A DNA stretch of 64,000 bases from Actinomadura terrae (GCF_022751215.1 NZ_JAICDG010000002.1:1984001-2048000), one strand, 5' to 3'. Numbered from the stretch's first letter, positions 16,726 through 26,208 are shown. Notes: generated by a model from the letters alone, not told the origin. Numbers and translations: made by a program.

Positions 16726-18045
16726 ATGGAGCGTGAGGCACCGGTCACTCCCGGAGACGGGCGGCGGCGCATCCCCCGCACCGACGTGCTGCTCGCCGAC
16801 CCGCGCCTCACCGAGGCCGCCGGACGGCTCGGCCGCGGCGTCGTGAAGGCGGCCGTCGTCACCGCGCAGCGGCGGGCGCGGGCGGGCGAGATTCCGGCGG
16901 AGGACGTGGCGGCCGCGGCGGTCGCGGCGCTGCCGGGCACCGCGTCCGGGCTGCGGGCCGTGGTCAACGCGACCGGCGTGCTGCTGCACACCAACCTCGG
17001 GCGGGCGCCGCTGTCGGCGGCGGCGCGGGAGGCGGTCGTGCTCGCCTCCGGCGCGACCGACGTCGAGCTCGACCTGGCGACGGGCACCCGGGCCCGTCGC
17101 GGACGGTCGGCGCTGGCCGCGCTGTTGGAACGGGTGCCGAGCGCCGGGGCCGCGCACGTCGTCAACAACGGCGCGGCGGCGCTCGTGCTGGCCGCGACCG
17201 CGCTCGCCCCCGGACGGGAGATCATCGTCAGCCGGGGCGAGCTGGTGGAGATCGGCGACGGGTTCCGCATCCCCGAGCTGCTCGCCGCGACCGGCGCGCG
17301 GCTGCGGGAGGTCGGCACCACCAACCGCACCTCGCCCGACGACTACGCGGCGGCGGTCGGGGAGGAGACCGGCTTCGTGCTCAAGGTCCACCCGTCCAAC
17401 TTCACGATGACCGGGTTCACGCGCGAGGCCGATGTGTCGGAGCTGACCGGCCTCGGCGTGCCGGTCGTCGCCGACATCGGCTCCGGCCTGCTCGGCCCCG
17501 ACCCGCTGCTGCCGGACGAGCCCGACGCGTCCGGGCGGCTCGCGGCGGGCGCCGACCTCGTCACGGGGTCCGGCGACAAGCTGCTCGGCGGCCCGCAGTG
17601 CGGGATCGTCCTCGGCCGCGAGGACCTCGTCCGGCGCATGGCCCGGCATCCGCTGGCGCGCGCGCTGCGCGTCGACAAGATGACGCTCGCGGCGCTGGAG
17701 GCGACGCTCCGGGGCCCGCGCACGCCCACCGACGAGGCCCTGCACGCCGACGTCGCGGTGCTGCGCGAACGCGCGGAACGGCTCGCCGCTGCGCTCCGCG
17801 ACGCGGGCGTGGACGCGCGCGCCGTCGACAGCGAGGCCGCCGTCGGCGGTGGCGGCGCGCCGGGCGTCGTGCTGCCGAGTGCGGCCGTGTCGCTGCCGGA
17901 GCCCTACGCCGCCCGGCTCCGGCAGGGCGACCCGGCGGTGATGGGACGGGTGGAGGACGGCCGGTGCCTGCTCGACCTGCGCGCCGTCCCGCAATCTCAG
18001 GACGGCGACATCGGTACGGCGGTGCGCGCGCAGAAAGGGATCTGA
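16726..18045 (+). CDS. selA: L-seryl-tRNA(Sec) selenium transferase
   Basis: This 439-residue PLP enzyme converts seryl-tRNA(Sec) to selenocysteyl-tRNA(Sec) with selenophosphate as the selenium donor. The fold-type I features are present: NATGVLLHTNLGRAP (residues 81-95), the stretch VVADIGSGLL, and the PLP lysine Lys285 in GSGDKLLGGPQCGI. The length is near the family norm (E. coli about 463), with a slightly shorter N-terminal domain. It is directly followed by selB with no gap and forms the first gene of a selA-selB-selD operon, which converges with a selenocysteine-containing formate dehydrogenase gene. The operon is divergent from the marR-type gene. Confidence 0.96.
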   Translation: MEREAPVTPGDGRRRIPRTDVLLADPRLTEAAGRLGRGVVKAAVVTAQRRARAGEIPAEDVAAAAVAALPGTASGLRAVVNATGVLLHTNLGRAPLSAAAREAVVLASGATDVELDLATGTRARRGRSALAALLERVPSAGAAHVVNNGAAALVLAATALAPGREIIVSRGELVEIGDGFRIPELLAATGARLREVGTTNRTSPDDYAAAVGEETGFVLKVHPSNFTMTGFTREADVSELTGLGVPVVADIGSGLLGPDPLLPDEPDASGRLAAGADLVTGSGDKLLGGPQCGIVLGREDLVRRMARHPLARALRVDKMTLAALEATLRGPRTPTDEALHADVAVLRERAERLAAALRDAGVDARAVDSEAAVGGGGAPGVVLPSAAVSLPEPYAARLRQGDPAVMGRVEDGRCLLDLRAVPQSQDGDIGTAVRAQKGI

Positions 18046-19827
18046 ATGCACGTCGTCGCCACGGCCGGGCACGTCGACCACGGCAAGTCCACGCTGGTCA
18101 GAGCGCTTACCGGAATGGAGCCCGACCGGCTGGAGGAGGAGCGGCGGCGCGGCCTGACGATCGAGCTGGGCTTCGCCTGGACCGACCTCGCCGGAACCCC
18201 GCTCGCCTTCGTGGACGTGCCGGGACACGAGCGGCTCGTCACGACGATGCTCGCGGGCGTCGGCCCCGTCCCGGCGGTGCTGTTCGTGGTCGCGGCCGAC
18301 CAGGGCTGGCAGCGGCAGTCGGCGGAGCACCTGGAGGTCCTGGACGCGCTCGGCGTACGGCACGGCCTGCTCGTCGTGACGCGCGCCGACCTCGCCGAGC
18401 CGGACGCCGCCGCCCGCGTCCGCGACGACGCCCTTGCCCACATCGCCGCCACGTCGCTCGGCGCGGTCGACGCCGTGACGGTCAGCGGCGTCACCGGCCA
18501 CGGCCTGGGTGATCTCCGCGCCGCCCTCCGCCGGTTGACCGGCGCGCTGCCCCCGCCCGACCCCGGCGCGGACGTGCGGCTCTGGGTCGACCGGGTGTTC
18601 ACCGTCCAGGGCCGGGGAACCGTCGTGACCGGCACGCTCGGCGCTGGAACGATCCGCGTCGGCGACCGTCTCACGTCCGCGACCGGCGGCGAGACGTTCC
18701 GCGTGCGGGGCCTGCAAAGCCTCAAGCGCGACCGGGACGAGGTCGGCGGCGTCGCGCGCGTCGCCGTCAACCTGCACGGCGGCTCCGACGGGCCGCGACG
18801 AGGCGACGCGCTGCTGACCCCGGACCACTGGCTCACGACCGACGTGATCGACGTCCGGCTGCGCGGCGACCCGGCCCACGACCTGCCGAGGGAGCTGACG
18901 CTGCACGTGGGGACGGCGGCCGTGCCGGTGTGCGTCCGCCCACTCGGCGACGACACCGCGCGGCTCTCCACGACCCGGCGGCTGCCGCTGCGCGTCGGCG
19001 ACGTCGCGTTGCTGCGCGACCCCGGGCGGCATCGCGTCCCGGCGGGCGTCACGGTGCTGGACGTCCGTCCGGGCCCGTTCGCCCGGCGCGGCGCGGCGGC
19101 GGCGCGGGCGCGCGAGCTGGCGGCCATGACCGGCGTCCCCAACGGCGCGGACGAGCTGCGCCGCCGCGGCCTGGTCCGCCGGCCCGACCTAGTCGCGATG
19201 GGCGTCCCGGCGCCGTCCGAGCCGGTCGCGGGGGACTGGCTCGCCGACCCCGGCCACTGGGTCGCGCTCGCGGACCGGCTCGGCGCGGCCGTCGAGGAGC
19301 ACGCCTCCCGCCACCCGACCGACCCCGGCATGCCCGCCGATGCCGCCCGGCACGCGCTCGGCCTGCCCGACCGCGCGCTCGTCGAGGCGCTCACCACGAA
19401 GGCCGGGCTCCGGGCGCGCGGCGGCAGGATCTACGGCACCGCCACCGCGCCCGCGCTGCCGCCGCCCGTCCAGGCTGCCGTGGACGCCGTCCGGCGCGAC
19501 CTCGCCGACGACCCTTTCCGCGCCCCCGACGCGGGACGCCTCGCCGACCTCGGCCTCACCCCGCGACTGCTCGCGGCGGCGGCCGCGGCGGGCGCGCTGC
19601 TGCGGATCGCCGACGGTATCGTCCTGCTGCCGGGCGCCGACGAGCGGGCCGCCGAGATCCTCGCGAAACTGAACCGACCCTTCACACTCAGTGACGCTCG
19701 CCGCACGCTGGGTACCACTCGTCGCGTCGCCGTCCCGCTCATGGAGCATCTCGACGCGCGCGGGTACACCGTACGGGTGGACGACCTCCGGCGGCGTTGC
19801 CGCGTTCACCCCGAAGGGACACTATGA
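18046..19827 (+). CDS. selB: Selenocysteine-specific elongation factor SelB
   Basis: This 593-residue translation GTPase brings selenocysteyl-tRNA(Sec) to UGA codons marked by a SECIS hairpin. G1 (GHVDHGKST, residues 8-16), the switch region RRGLTIELGF and G3 (DVPGHE, 57-62) are clear. G4 is TRAD (112-115) rather than the more usual NKxD or TKAD. EF-Tu-like domains II and III follow. The last 200 residues form winged helices (for example residues ending FTLSDARRTLGTTRRVAVPLMEHLDARG, given only in part) that recognise the SECIS RNA. Its stop overlaps the selD ATG (ATGA), showing coupled translation. The client gene is the neighbouring formate dehydrogenase. Confidence 0.95.
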   Translation: MHVVATAGHVDHGKSTLVRALTGMEPDRLEEERRRGLTIELGFAWTDLAGTPLAFVDVPGHERLVTTMLAGVGPVPAVLFVVAADQGWQRQSAEHLEVLDALGVRHGLLVVTRADLAEPDAAARVRDDALAHIAATSLGAVDAVTVSGVTGHGLGDLRAALRRLTGALPPPDPGADVRLWVDRVFTVQGRGTVVTGTLGAGTIRVGDRLTSATGGETFRVRGLQSLKRDRDEVGGVARVAVNLHGGSDGPRRGDALLTPDHWLTTDVIDVRLRGDPAHDLPRELTLHVGTAAVPVCVRPLGDDTARLSTTRRLPLRVGDVALLRDPGRHRVPAGVTVLDVRPGPFARRGAAAARARELAAMTGVPNGADELRRRGLVRRPDLVAMGVPAPSEPVAGDWLADPGHWVALADRLGAAVEEHASRHPTDPGMPADAARHALGLPDRALVEALTTKAGLRARGGRIYGTATAPALPPPVQAAVDAVRRDLADDPFRAPDAGRLADLGLTPRLLAAAAAAGALLRIADGIVLLPGADERAAEILAKLNRPFTLSDARRTLGTTRRVAVPLMEHLDARGYTVRVDDLRRRCRVHPEGTL

Positions 19828-20852
19828 AGACGATCGATCCCTCCACGATCGAATATGAACGTCTGACCGGCTACGCGAGCGGCGGCGGCTGCGCCTCCAA
19901 GATCCCGCCCGGCGAGTTGGAGGAGGTCGTGGGCCGCCTCGCCGCGCTCGCCGCCCCCGTCCCCCGGGCGGAGCTGCTGATCGGGCTCGACACCGGCGAC
20001 GACGCGGCCGTGGTCCGGCTGCCGGGCGCCGCGGACGGGCTCGCCGCCGTCGCCACCGCCGACTTCTTCACCCCCGTCGTCGACGACCCCTACGACTGGG
20101 GACGCATCGCCGCCGCCAACGCGCTCTCCGACGTCTACGCGGTCGGCGGCCGCCCGCTGGTCGCGGTGAACCTGCTGGCCTGGCCGCGCGAGCGGCTCCC
20201 CTTCGACCTGGCGCGCGAGGTGCTGCGCGGCGGCCTGCACGTCGCGACAGAGGCGGGCTGCCTGGTCGGCGGCGGCCACAGCGTCGACGACGCCGAACCG
20301 AAGTACGGGATGGCGGTGACCGGCGTCGCCGACCCCGACCTGCTGCTCCGCAACGACCGGGGCCGCCCCGGGATGCCACTGACGCTGACCAAGCCGCTCG
20401 GCGTCGGCGTGCTGAACAACCGGCACCGGGCGACCGGCGAGGTGTTCCCGCACGCGGTCGAGACGATGGCCGAGCTGAACCGGGCGGCGTCGGCCGCCGC
20501 GCTCGACGCGGGCGCCGTCTGCGCCACCGACGTCACCGGGTTCGGGCTGCTCGGCCACCTGTACAAGCTGGCGCGCGCGTCCGGGGTGACCGCCGTGCTC
20601 GACTCCGCCGCCGTCCCCTACCTGGACGGGGCGCGCGCGTCCGCCCGCGCGGGCTACGTCAGCGGCGGCACCCGCCGCAACCTCGACTGGGTCGCCCCGC
20701 ACACCGACTTCGGCGCGGCCGACGAGGTCACGCGGCTCCTGCTGGCCGACGCGCAGACCTCCGGCGGCCTGCTCGTCGCGGGCGAGATCTCCGGCGCGCC
20801 CGTCATCGGCGAGCTGGTCCCGGCCGGAGAGCACGCCCTCGTCGTCCGCTGA
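19824..20852 (+). CDS. selD: Selenide, water dikinase (selenophosphate synthetase)
   Basis: This 342-residue enzyme makes selenophosphate from selenide and ATP, feeding SelA. Its start ATG overlaps the selB stop. The N-terminal catalytic loop reads GGGCASKI: Cys23 and Lys26 match the catalytic Cys17 and Lys20 of E. coli SelD, but the second cysteine (Cys19 in E. coli) is serine. The ATP/metal-binding aspartates are seen in LDTGDDAAV and in ATADFFTP. The AIRS-type C-terminal domain carries DVTGFGLLGHL and ADAQTSGGLL. The gene ends three bases before the convergent formate dehydrogenase gene stop, so the two transcripts meet tail to tail. Confidence 0.95.
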   Translation: MKTIDPSTIEYERLTGYASGGGCASKIPPGELEEVVGRLAALAAPVPRAELLIGLDTGDDAAVVRLPGAADGLAAVATADFFTPVVDDPYDWGRIAAANALSDVYAVGGRPLVAVNLLAWPRERLPFDLAREVLRGGLHVATEAGCLVGGGHSVDDAEPKYGMAVTGVADPDLLLRNDRGRPGMPLTLTKPLGVGVLNNRHRATGEVFPHAVETMAELNRAASAAALDAGAVCATDVTGFGLLGHLYKLARASGVTAVLDSAAVPYLDGARASARAGYVSGGTRRNLDWVAPHTDFGAADEVTRLLLADAQTSGGLLVAGEISGAPVIGELVPAGEHALVVR

Positions 20853-20855
20853 CCC

Positions 20856-23800
20856 TCACATCTCCGTGCCGGTCCGGTCCGTGATCCCGGCGCGGTCGCG
20901 GTAGTCGCGCAGGAGCGCGAGCGCGTCCGGCCCGCGCGGGCGCCGCCCCGGACGGATGTCGCACGCCAGCGCCTTCGCCTCCTGGATGTGGGTGTTCGGG
21001 TCCAGGACGAGGTGCAACAGCTCGTTGGCGGCGTCGCCGGTGCTGAGGCCGTTCGGCCCCCAGTGGTAGGGGAGACCGACCTGGTGCAGCGTCCGGCCGT
21101 CCACGGTCAGCGGCGCCATCCGCGCGGTGACCATGACCCGCGCCTCGATGACGCCGCGCGCGGACACGATCGTGGCCCAGCCGCCGTGCTCCAGGTCCCG
21201 CTCGTCCGCCAGCTCGGGCGAGATCTCGCAGAAGAACTCGGGTTGCAGCTCGGCCAGGTACGGCTGCCAGCGCGACATCCCGCCCGCCGTGTGGTGCTCG
21301 GTCAGCCGGTACGTCGTCGCCACGTACGGGAACACCTCCGAGCCGGGGTCGGGGCCGCTCGGCGCCGACCGGTCGTCGGGGTGCGGCTTCAGCAGGTGCC
21401 GGACGGGGTTGCGCTGCTGCCCGTACAGCGGGTTCGCGAACGGCGACTCCTGCGGCTCGTAGTGCGCCGGGAGCGGCCCGTCCACGAGGCCCGCCGGGAC
21501 GTGCAGCCACGCCTTGCCGTCCGCCTGCATGATGAACGGGTCGTCCCCGGCCAGCGCGTCCGGTCCCTTGGCGCCCGGCGGCGGCCGATAGTCGGGCGGG
21601 CGGTCGGCGACGAAGTCGGGCACGTCGTGGCCCGTCCACCTGCCCTGCTCGGCGTCCCACCAGACGAGCGCCTTGCGTTCGCTCCACGGCTTCCCGTCGG
21701 GGTCGGCGGACGCGCGGTTGTACAGGACGCGCCGGTTCGCGGGCCACGCCCAGCCCCATTCGGGCGCCACCCAGCTCTGGTCGCGGCCGGGCTTGCGGCG
21801 CGCGGCCTGGTTGACGCCGTCCGCGTACACGCCCGCGTAGATCCAGCACCCGCACGAGGTGGACCCGTCCGGCTTCAACTGCGTGTACGACGAGATCGGC
21901 CTCCCCTCCGCGTCCCGTCCGTTGATCTCGGCGAGCACGGCTTCGGCGTCCGGCTCGGCGAGGTCCCCGTGCGTGGGATAGTCCCAGGTCAGATCCAGCA
22001 GGGGCCGGTCCATCTCGTCCTCGGACCCGGCCAGCTTCTCCCGGATGATCCGCCCCAGGTGGTAGGTGAACCACAGGTCGCTGCGGATGTCCCCGGCCGG
22101 TTCGACCGCCGCGTGGTGCCACTGGAGCATCCGCTGGGTGTTGGTGAAGCTGCCGTCCTTCTCGGTGTGCGCGGCGGCGGGCAGGAAGAACACCTCCGTG
22201 CCGATGTCCTCCGGACGCGTCTCGCCGGTCTCGACCTCGGGGCCGTCCTTCCACCACGTCGCCGACTCGATCAGCGAGAAGTCCCGGACGACCAGCCAGT
22301 CCAGGTTCGCCATCCCGAGCCGCTGGATCTTGGCGTTCGCCGACCCGACCGCCGGGTTCTCGCCCAGCAGGAAGTAGCCCTTGCACACCCCGTCGATCTG
22401 CGCCACGCACGTCTCGTAGGTGCTGTGGGTGCCGGTCAACCGGGGCAGGTAGTCGAACCGGAAGTCGTTGTCCGCCGTCGCCGCGTCCCCCCAGTACGCC
22501 TTGAGCAGGCTGACGAAGTAGGAGCGCATGTCGCCCCAGAAGCCCTTGTGCGTCGCCTCCGCCTCGATGAACGCGTCCAGGTCCTCGTTGGTGTGCGCGT
22601 GCGGCATCGGAATGTAGCCGGGCAGCAGGTTGAACAGCGTCGGGATGTCGGTCGAGCCCTGGATGGACGCGTGCCCGCGCAGCGCCAGGATGCCGCCGCC
22701 GGGACGCCCGATGTTGCCGAGCAGCGTTTGCAGGATCGACGCCGTCCGGATGTACTGCACGCCGACCGTGTGCTGCGTCCAGCCGACCGCGTAGGCGAAC
22801 GCGGTCGTCCGGTCGCGCCCGGAGTTCTCGGTGACCAGCTCGCACACCTTCAGGAACTGCTCCGGTGGGACGCCGCAGATCCGCTCCACCATCTCCGGCG
22901 TGTAGCGGGCGAAGTGCCGCTTCAGCACCTGGAACACGCAGCGCGGATGCTCCAGCGTCGGGTCGCGCTCCGGCTCGCCCTCGCCGATGTCCGCGCCGCC
23001 GGACCCGTGCGCCTCGCCGCGCCCGGCCTCCGCGACCGACTCGGCGTGCTCCCCGTCCTCGATGCGGTCCTCGTACTCGGCGTCCCGCTCCCCGGCGGCC
23101 GACTGGACCTCCAGGCCCGCGTACTGCCACGTCCTCGGGTCGTAGCTGCGCGAGTCCGGGTGCAGGCCGGAGAACACGCCGTCGAGGTCCTCGGTGTCGC
23201 GGAACTCCTCGGTGAGGAGCACCGGCGCGTTCGTGTACGCGACCACGTAGTCGCGGAAGTACTTCTCGTTCTTCAGGACGTAGTTGATGATCCCGCCGAG
23301 GAAGGCGATGTCACTGCCCGCGCGCAGCGGGACGTGCACGTCCGCGACCGCGCTCGTCCGCGTGAACCGCGGATCGACGTGGATCAGCTTCGCGCCGCGC
23401 GCCTTCGCCTCCATCACCCACTGGAACCCGACCGGATGGCACTCGGCCATGTTCGAGCCCTGCACGACGATGCAGTCGGCGTTGGCCAGGTCCTGCTGGA
23501 AGGTGGTCGCGCCGCCGCGTCCGAACGAGGTTCCCAGACCGGGAACGGTGGAGGAGTGTCAAATACGCGCCTGATTCTCGATCTGCACCGCGCCGAGCGC
23601 GGTGAACAGCTTCTTGATCAGGTAGTTCTCCTCGTTGTCGAGGGTGGCGCCGCCGAGGCTCGCGAGGCCGAGCGTCCGCCGCACGCGGACGCCGTCGTCC
23701 TCCCACTGCCAGCCCTCCTGCCGGGCCGCGATGACCCGGTCGGCGATCATGTCCATCGCCTCGTCGAGGTCGAGCGGCTCCCACTCGGTGCCGTGCGGGC

Positions 23801-24125
23801 GCCGGTAGAGCACCTTCTGCTCCCGCGCCGCCCCGGTCGTCAGCTGGAGGCTCGCCGAGCCTTTCGGGCACAGCCGCCCGCGGCTCACGGGGGAGTCGGG
23901 GTCGCCCTCGATCTGCGTGACCTTCCCGTCCTGCACGTACACGTTCTGGCCGCAGCCGACCGCGCAGTACGGGCAGATGGACTTCACGACCCGGTCGGCG
24001 GTGCTCACCCGCGCGGTCAGCCGCTCGCTGCCCGCGCTCTTGGCGGCGGCGCCGCGTCCGAGCCGGTCGGACCCGGTGACCTGCCGGTAGACGGGCCACG
24101 ACCCGATCCACTGGCGAACACCCAT
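20856..24125 (-). CDS. Selenocysteine-containing formate dehydrogenase, molybdopterin alpha subunit (TGA at codon 189 read as Sec)
   Basis: The gene is one open frame of 1089 codons if the in-frame TGA at 23561-23559 is decoded as selenocysteine; without recoding it would appear as two pieces. Around it the protein reads ENQARI-U-HSSTVPGLGTSFG, which matches the active site of FdnG/FdhF-type formate dehydrogenases. The N-terminus carries a [4Fe-4S] site (Cys51, 54, 58 and 86; CPYCAVGC...LCPKG) and the C-terminus a molydopterin dinucleotide-binding domain. No Tat signal is seen, so the enzyme is probably cytoplasmic. It oxidises formate to CO2 or does the reverse. No beta or gamma subunit gene is adjacent, so its electron partner is unknown. 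A GGGAGG site precedes the ATG at 24125. It converges on selABD. Confidence 0.93.
23530..23546 (-). promoter_or_regulatory. bSECIS element (selenocysteine insertion hairpin)
   Basis: On the minus strand GTTCCC, loop GGTCT, GGGAAC forms a perfect 6-bp stem starting 12 bases after the TGA. The loop GGUCU is the same as the apical loop of the E. coli fdhF SECIS (established knowledge), whose guanine and uracil contact SelB. The element lies in the coding frame, as expected for bacterial SECIS. Confidence 0.9.
23559..23561 (-). other. Recoded TGA (selenocysteine codon 189)
   Basis: The minus-strand TGA sits exactly where selenocysteine-type formate dehydrogenases have Sec, between ENQARI and HSST. 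The reading frame continues with a coherent formate dehydrogenase sequence on both sides. A SECIS-like hairpin begins 12 bases after it, and selA, selB and selD are adjacent. Together these rule out an ordinary nonsense mutation. Confidence 0.95.
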
Positions 24126-24193
24126 GCCCAGCCTCCCGCCTGACTCCGTGGACGCGCGCCTTCTACCCGGCGCCCCGACCGTGAAACACGCGC

Positions 24194-25624
24194 CTAGGAC
24201 GTCGCCAGCCCGCCCTCGACCTCGTCGAACAGCGCGGCGGTGCGCCGCGCGGAGTCCCGGGCGCGGCGTCCGGTGCTGATCAGGCACAGGGCCAGGATCC
24301 CGGCGCCGAGCCCGGTCACCAGCCACCACACCCCGCGCTCCGCATGCGTGAACGCGCTCCCGTCCGCCCCGGACCCCACGATCGACCCGGCGACCGCGAC
24401 GCCCAGCGTCGACCCGACCTGCCGTCCGGTGGAGGAGAGCGAGGCCGCCACCCCCGCCATCGAACGCGGCATCCCGGACACCGCCGTGTTGGTGATCGGC
24501 GCGTTGACGGTCGCGAGGAACACGCCGAACAGCAGGTAGACCGCCAGCACGGCCGGAACCGGCGTGGCCGGGCCGAGCCACAGCGACGCGGCGCCGCCGA
24601 GCGCGAGCGCGGTCCCGGCGACCAGCAGCGGCGGGCGGGGGCCGTGCGTCCCGACGATCCGCCCGGTGCGCGGCGACAGCACCATTGTCACCACGCCGAC
24701 CGGGAGCAGGCACAGCCCGGTCGCGAGCGCCGACATGCCGCGCACGTCCTGGAGGTACTGGGTCGTCACGAACAGGTACCCGTTGAAAGCGCACAGCGAG
24801 AACAGCGCCATCACGATCGCCAAGCTGAACGGCGTGCTGCGGAACAGCCGCAGCTCCAAAAGCGGATCGGCACGGCGCGGCTCGTAGGCGAGGATGCCCA
24901 GCACGCCGAGGACGGCGGCGGCGAGCAGCGCGAGGATCACCGGCGAGTCCCAGCCCAGCCGCCGGGACTCGATGATCGCGTACACGAGCCCACCCAGCGT
25001 GAGCACCACCAGAAGCTGGCCCACGGGGTCGAAGCGACGGGCCCGCGCGGCGCGCGACTCGGGGACGAACAGCGCGCAGCCCACGATCGCGACGGCCACG
25101 ATCGGCACGTTGACCCAGAAGACCGAGCGCCAGCCGAACGCGTCGACCAGGGCGCCGCCGGCGATCGGCCCGAGCACCAGCGCCAGCCCCGACACCGAGC
25201 CGAACACGCCGATCGCCCGCGCCCGCTCGGCCGGCTCGGGGAACGTCGCGGCGACGATCGCCATCGCCACCGGGTTGAGCATCGTCCCGCCGACGGCCTG
25301 GAGCGCGCGTGCCCCGATCAGCCAGCCGATGCTCGGCGCGAGCCCGCACAGCAGCGACCCGAGCCCGAACAGCGCCAGCCCGGTCTGGAAGACGCGCCGC
25401 CGCCCGACCCGGTCGGCCGTGGACCCGGCGAGCAGCAGGAAACCGGCCAGTACGAGCGTGTAGGCGTCGACCGTCCATTGCAGGTCGGTCACCGAGGCGT
25501 GCAGGTCGCGGCGGATCGCGGGCAGCGCGACGTTGACGATGGAGATGTCCATCACGACGACGAGCATGCTGGCGCAGCAGATGCCGAGGACGAGGAGGCG
25601 GTGGTCGGCGGGAGGTCGGTTCAT
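24194..25624 (-). CDS. MFS transporter, EmrB/QacA-type drug efflux (14 spans)
   Basis: This 476-residue protein has about fourteen membrane spans, the DHA2 subfamily layout. Family motifs are seen: LDxxIVNVALP-like (MDISIVNVALPAIRRDL), WTVDAYTLVLAGFLL, GRRRVFQTGL between spans two and three, and GPIAGGALVDAFGWR in span five. Such pumps export hydrophobic drugs using the proton gradient. It is divergent from a MerR-family regulator whose start is 25 bases away. A promoter with a 19-base spacer drives this gene from inside the regulator coding start, as in MerR-controlled systems. The message would be nearly leaderless. Confidence 0.88.
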   Translation of the reverse strand: MNRPPADHRLLVLGICCASMLVVVMDISIVNVALPAIRRDLHASVTDLQWTVDAYTLVLAGFLLLAGSTADRVGRRRVFQTGLALFGLGSLLCGLAPSIGWLIGARALQAVGGTMLNPVAMAIVAATFPEPAERARAIGVFGSVSGLALVLGPIAGGALVDAFGWRSVFWVNVPIVAVAIVGCALFVPESRAARARRFDPVGQLLVVLTLGGLVYAIIESRRLGWDSPVILALLAAAVLGVLGILAYEPRRADPLLELRLFRSTPFSLAIVMALFSLCAFNGYLFVTTQYLQDVRGMSALATGLCLLPVGVVTMVLSPRTGRIVGTHGPRPPLLVAGTALALGGAASLWLGPATPVPAVLAVYLLFGVFLATVNAPITNTAVSGMPRSMAGVAASLSSTGRQVGSTLGVAVAGSIVGSGADGSAFTHAERGVWWLVTGLGAGILALCLISTGRRARDSARRTAALFDEVEGGLATS

Positions 25625-25631
25625 GCCTTGG

Positions 25632-25662
25632 ACGGTAGAATTTAGAGCGTGCTCGAAGTCAA
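25632..25662 (-). promoter_or_regulatory. Putative MerR-type promoter of the MFS pump
   Basis: On the minus strand TTGACT (25662-25657), a 19-base spacer and TACCGT (25637-25632) precede the MFS ATG by seven bases. MerR activators work on promoters with overlong 19-20 base spacers that they untwist. The -35 box lies within the first codons of the divergent merR-type gene. Confidence 0.5.
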
Positions 25663-26089
25663 CCGGAGACCCGACATCCCGGCGGAGGGCCTCGCCATCG
25701 CGGAGGCCGCCCGCCGCACCGGCGTCAGCGTCCACACCCTGCGCTACTACGAGCGCGCGGGCCTCGTCGTCACCACCGTCGACCGCACCACCGGCGGCTG
25801 GCGCCGCTACCACCGGCTCGACCTCGAATGGATCCTCGTCTGCACGCGGCTCCGCGCCACCGGCATGCCGATCAGGTCCATCCGCCGCTACGCCGAACTC
25901 GTCGCCGCCGGACGCGGCAACGAGCAGGAACGCCTCGCGCTCCTGGAGGCCCACCGCGCCGACGTCCGCGCCCGCCTCGCCGAAATCCAGGAGAACCTGA
26001 CGCTCATCGACCACAAGATCGACGTCTACCGGGGCCGCCTGGCCGCCGGAGACGCCGACCAACTGTGGGCTCCGGGCCTCCCCGACTAG
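25649..26089 (+). CDS. MerR-family transcriptional regulator
   Basis: This 146-residue protein has the MerR N-terminal winged helix (residues 15-85: LAIAEAARRTGVSVHTLRYY, ERAGLV, WRRYHRLDLEWI) and a long dimer coiled coil (residues about 90-130). There is no cysteine cluster in the C-terminus, so it is not a metal sensor of the ZntR/CueR kind; it fits the subgroup that responds to small organic molecules. The GTG start at 25649 is used because no better codon precedes coherent sequence. It is divergent from the MFS pump, which it probably activates. A strong hairpin terminator follows 18 bases after the stop. Confidence 0.87.
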   Translation: MLEVNRRPDIPAEGLAIAEAARRTGVSVHTLRYYERAGLVVTTVDRTTGGWRRYHRLDLEWILVCTRLRATGMPIRSIRRYAELVAAGRGNEQERLALLEAHRADVRARLAEIQENLTLIDHKIDVYRGRLAAGDADQLWAPGLPD

Positions 26090-26106
26090 AGGACGACCGG
26101 CCTGTC

Positions 26107-26143
26107 GGGCGGCCCCCGAGCTCGTCGTTCTCGGGGGCCGCCC
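26107..26143 (+). terminator. Hairpin terminator after merR-type gene
   Basis: A perfect 14-bp stem (GGGCGGCCCCCGAG with its complement) encloses a nine-base loop at 26121-26129. It lies 17 bases after the regulator stop. No long T run follows, as is usual in high-GC actinomycetes. Confidence 0.75.
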
Positions 26144-26208
26144 CTCGCCGTCCGGTGGACCGCACCCGCCCGACGGTATTGGCGGGGGTCTCGAACACCG
26201 GACGGCGG

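Noticed and set aside
23559..23561. The TGA as a nonsense mutation that makes the formate dehydrogenase a pseudogene
   Set aside because: Its position, the SECIS-like hairpin and the adjacent selABD genes all fit selenocysteine.
16659..24193. A tRNA-Sec (selC) gene in the sel/fdh region
   Set aside because: All gaps here are too short or lack tRNA-like arms; it must lie elsewhere.
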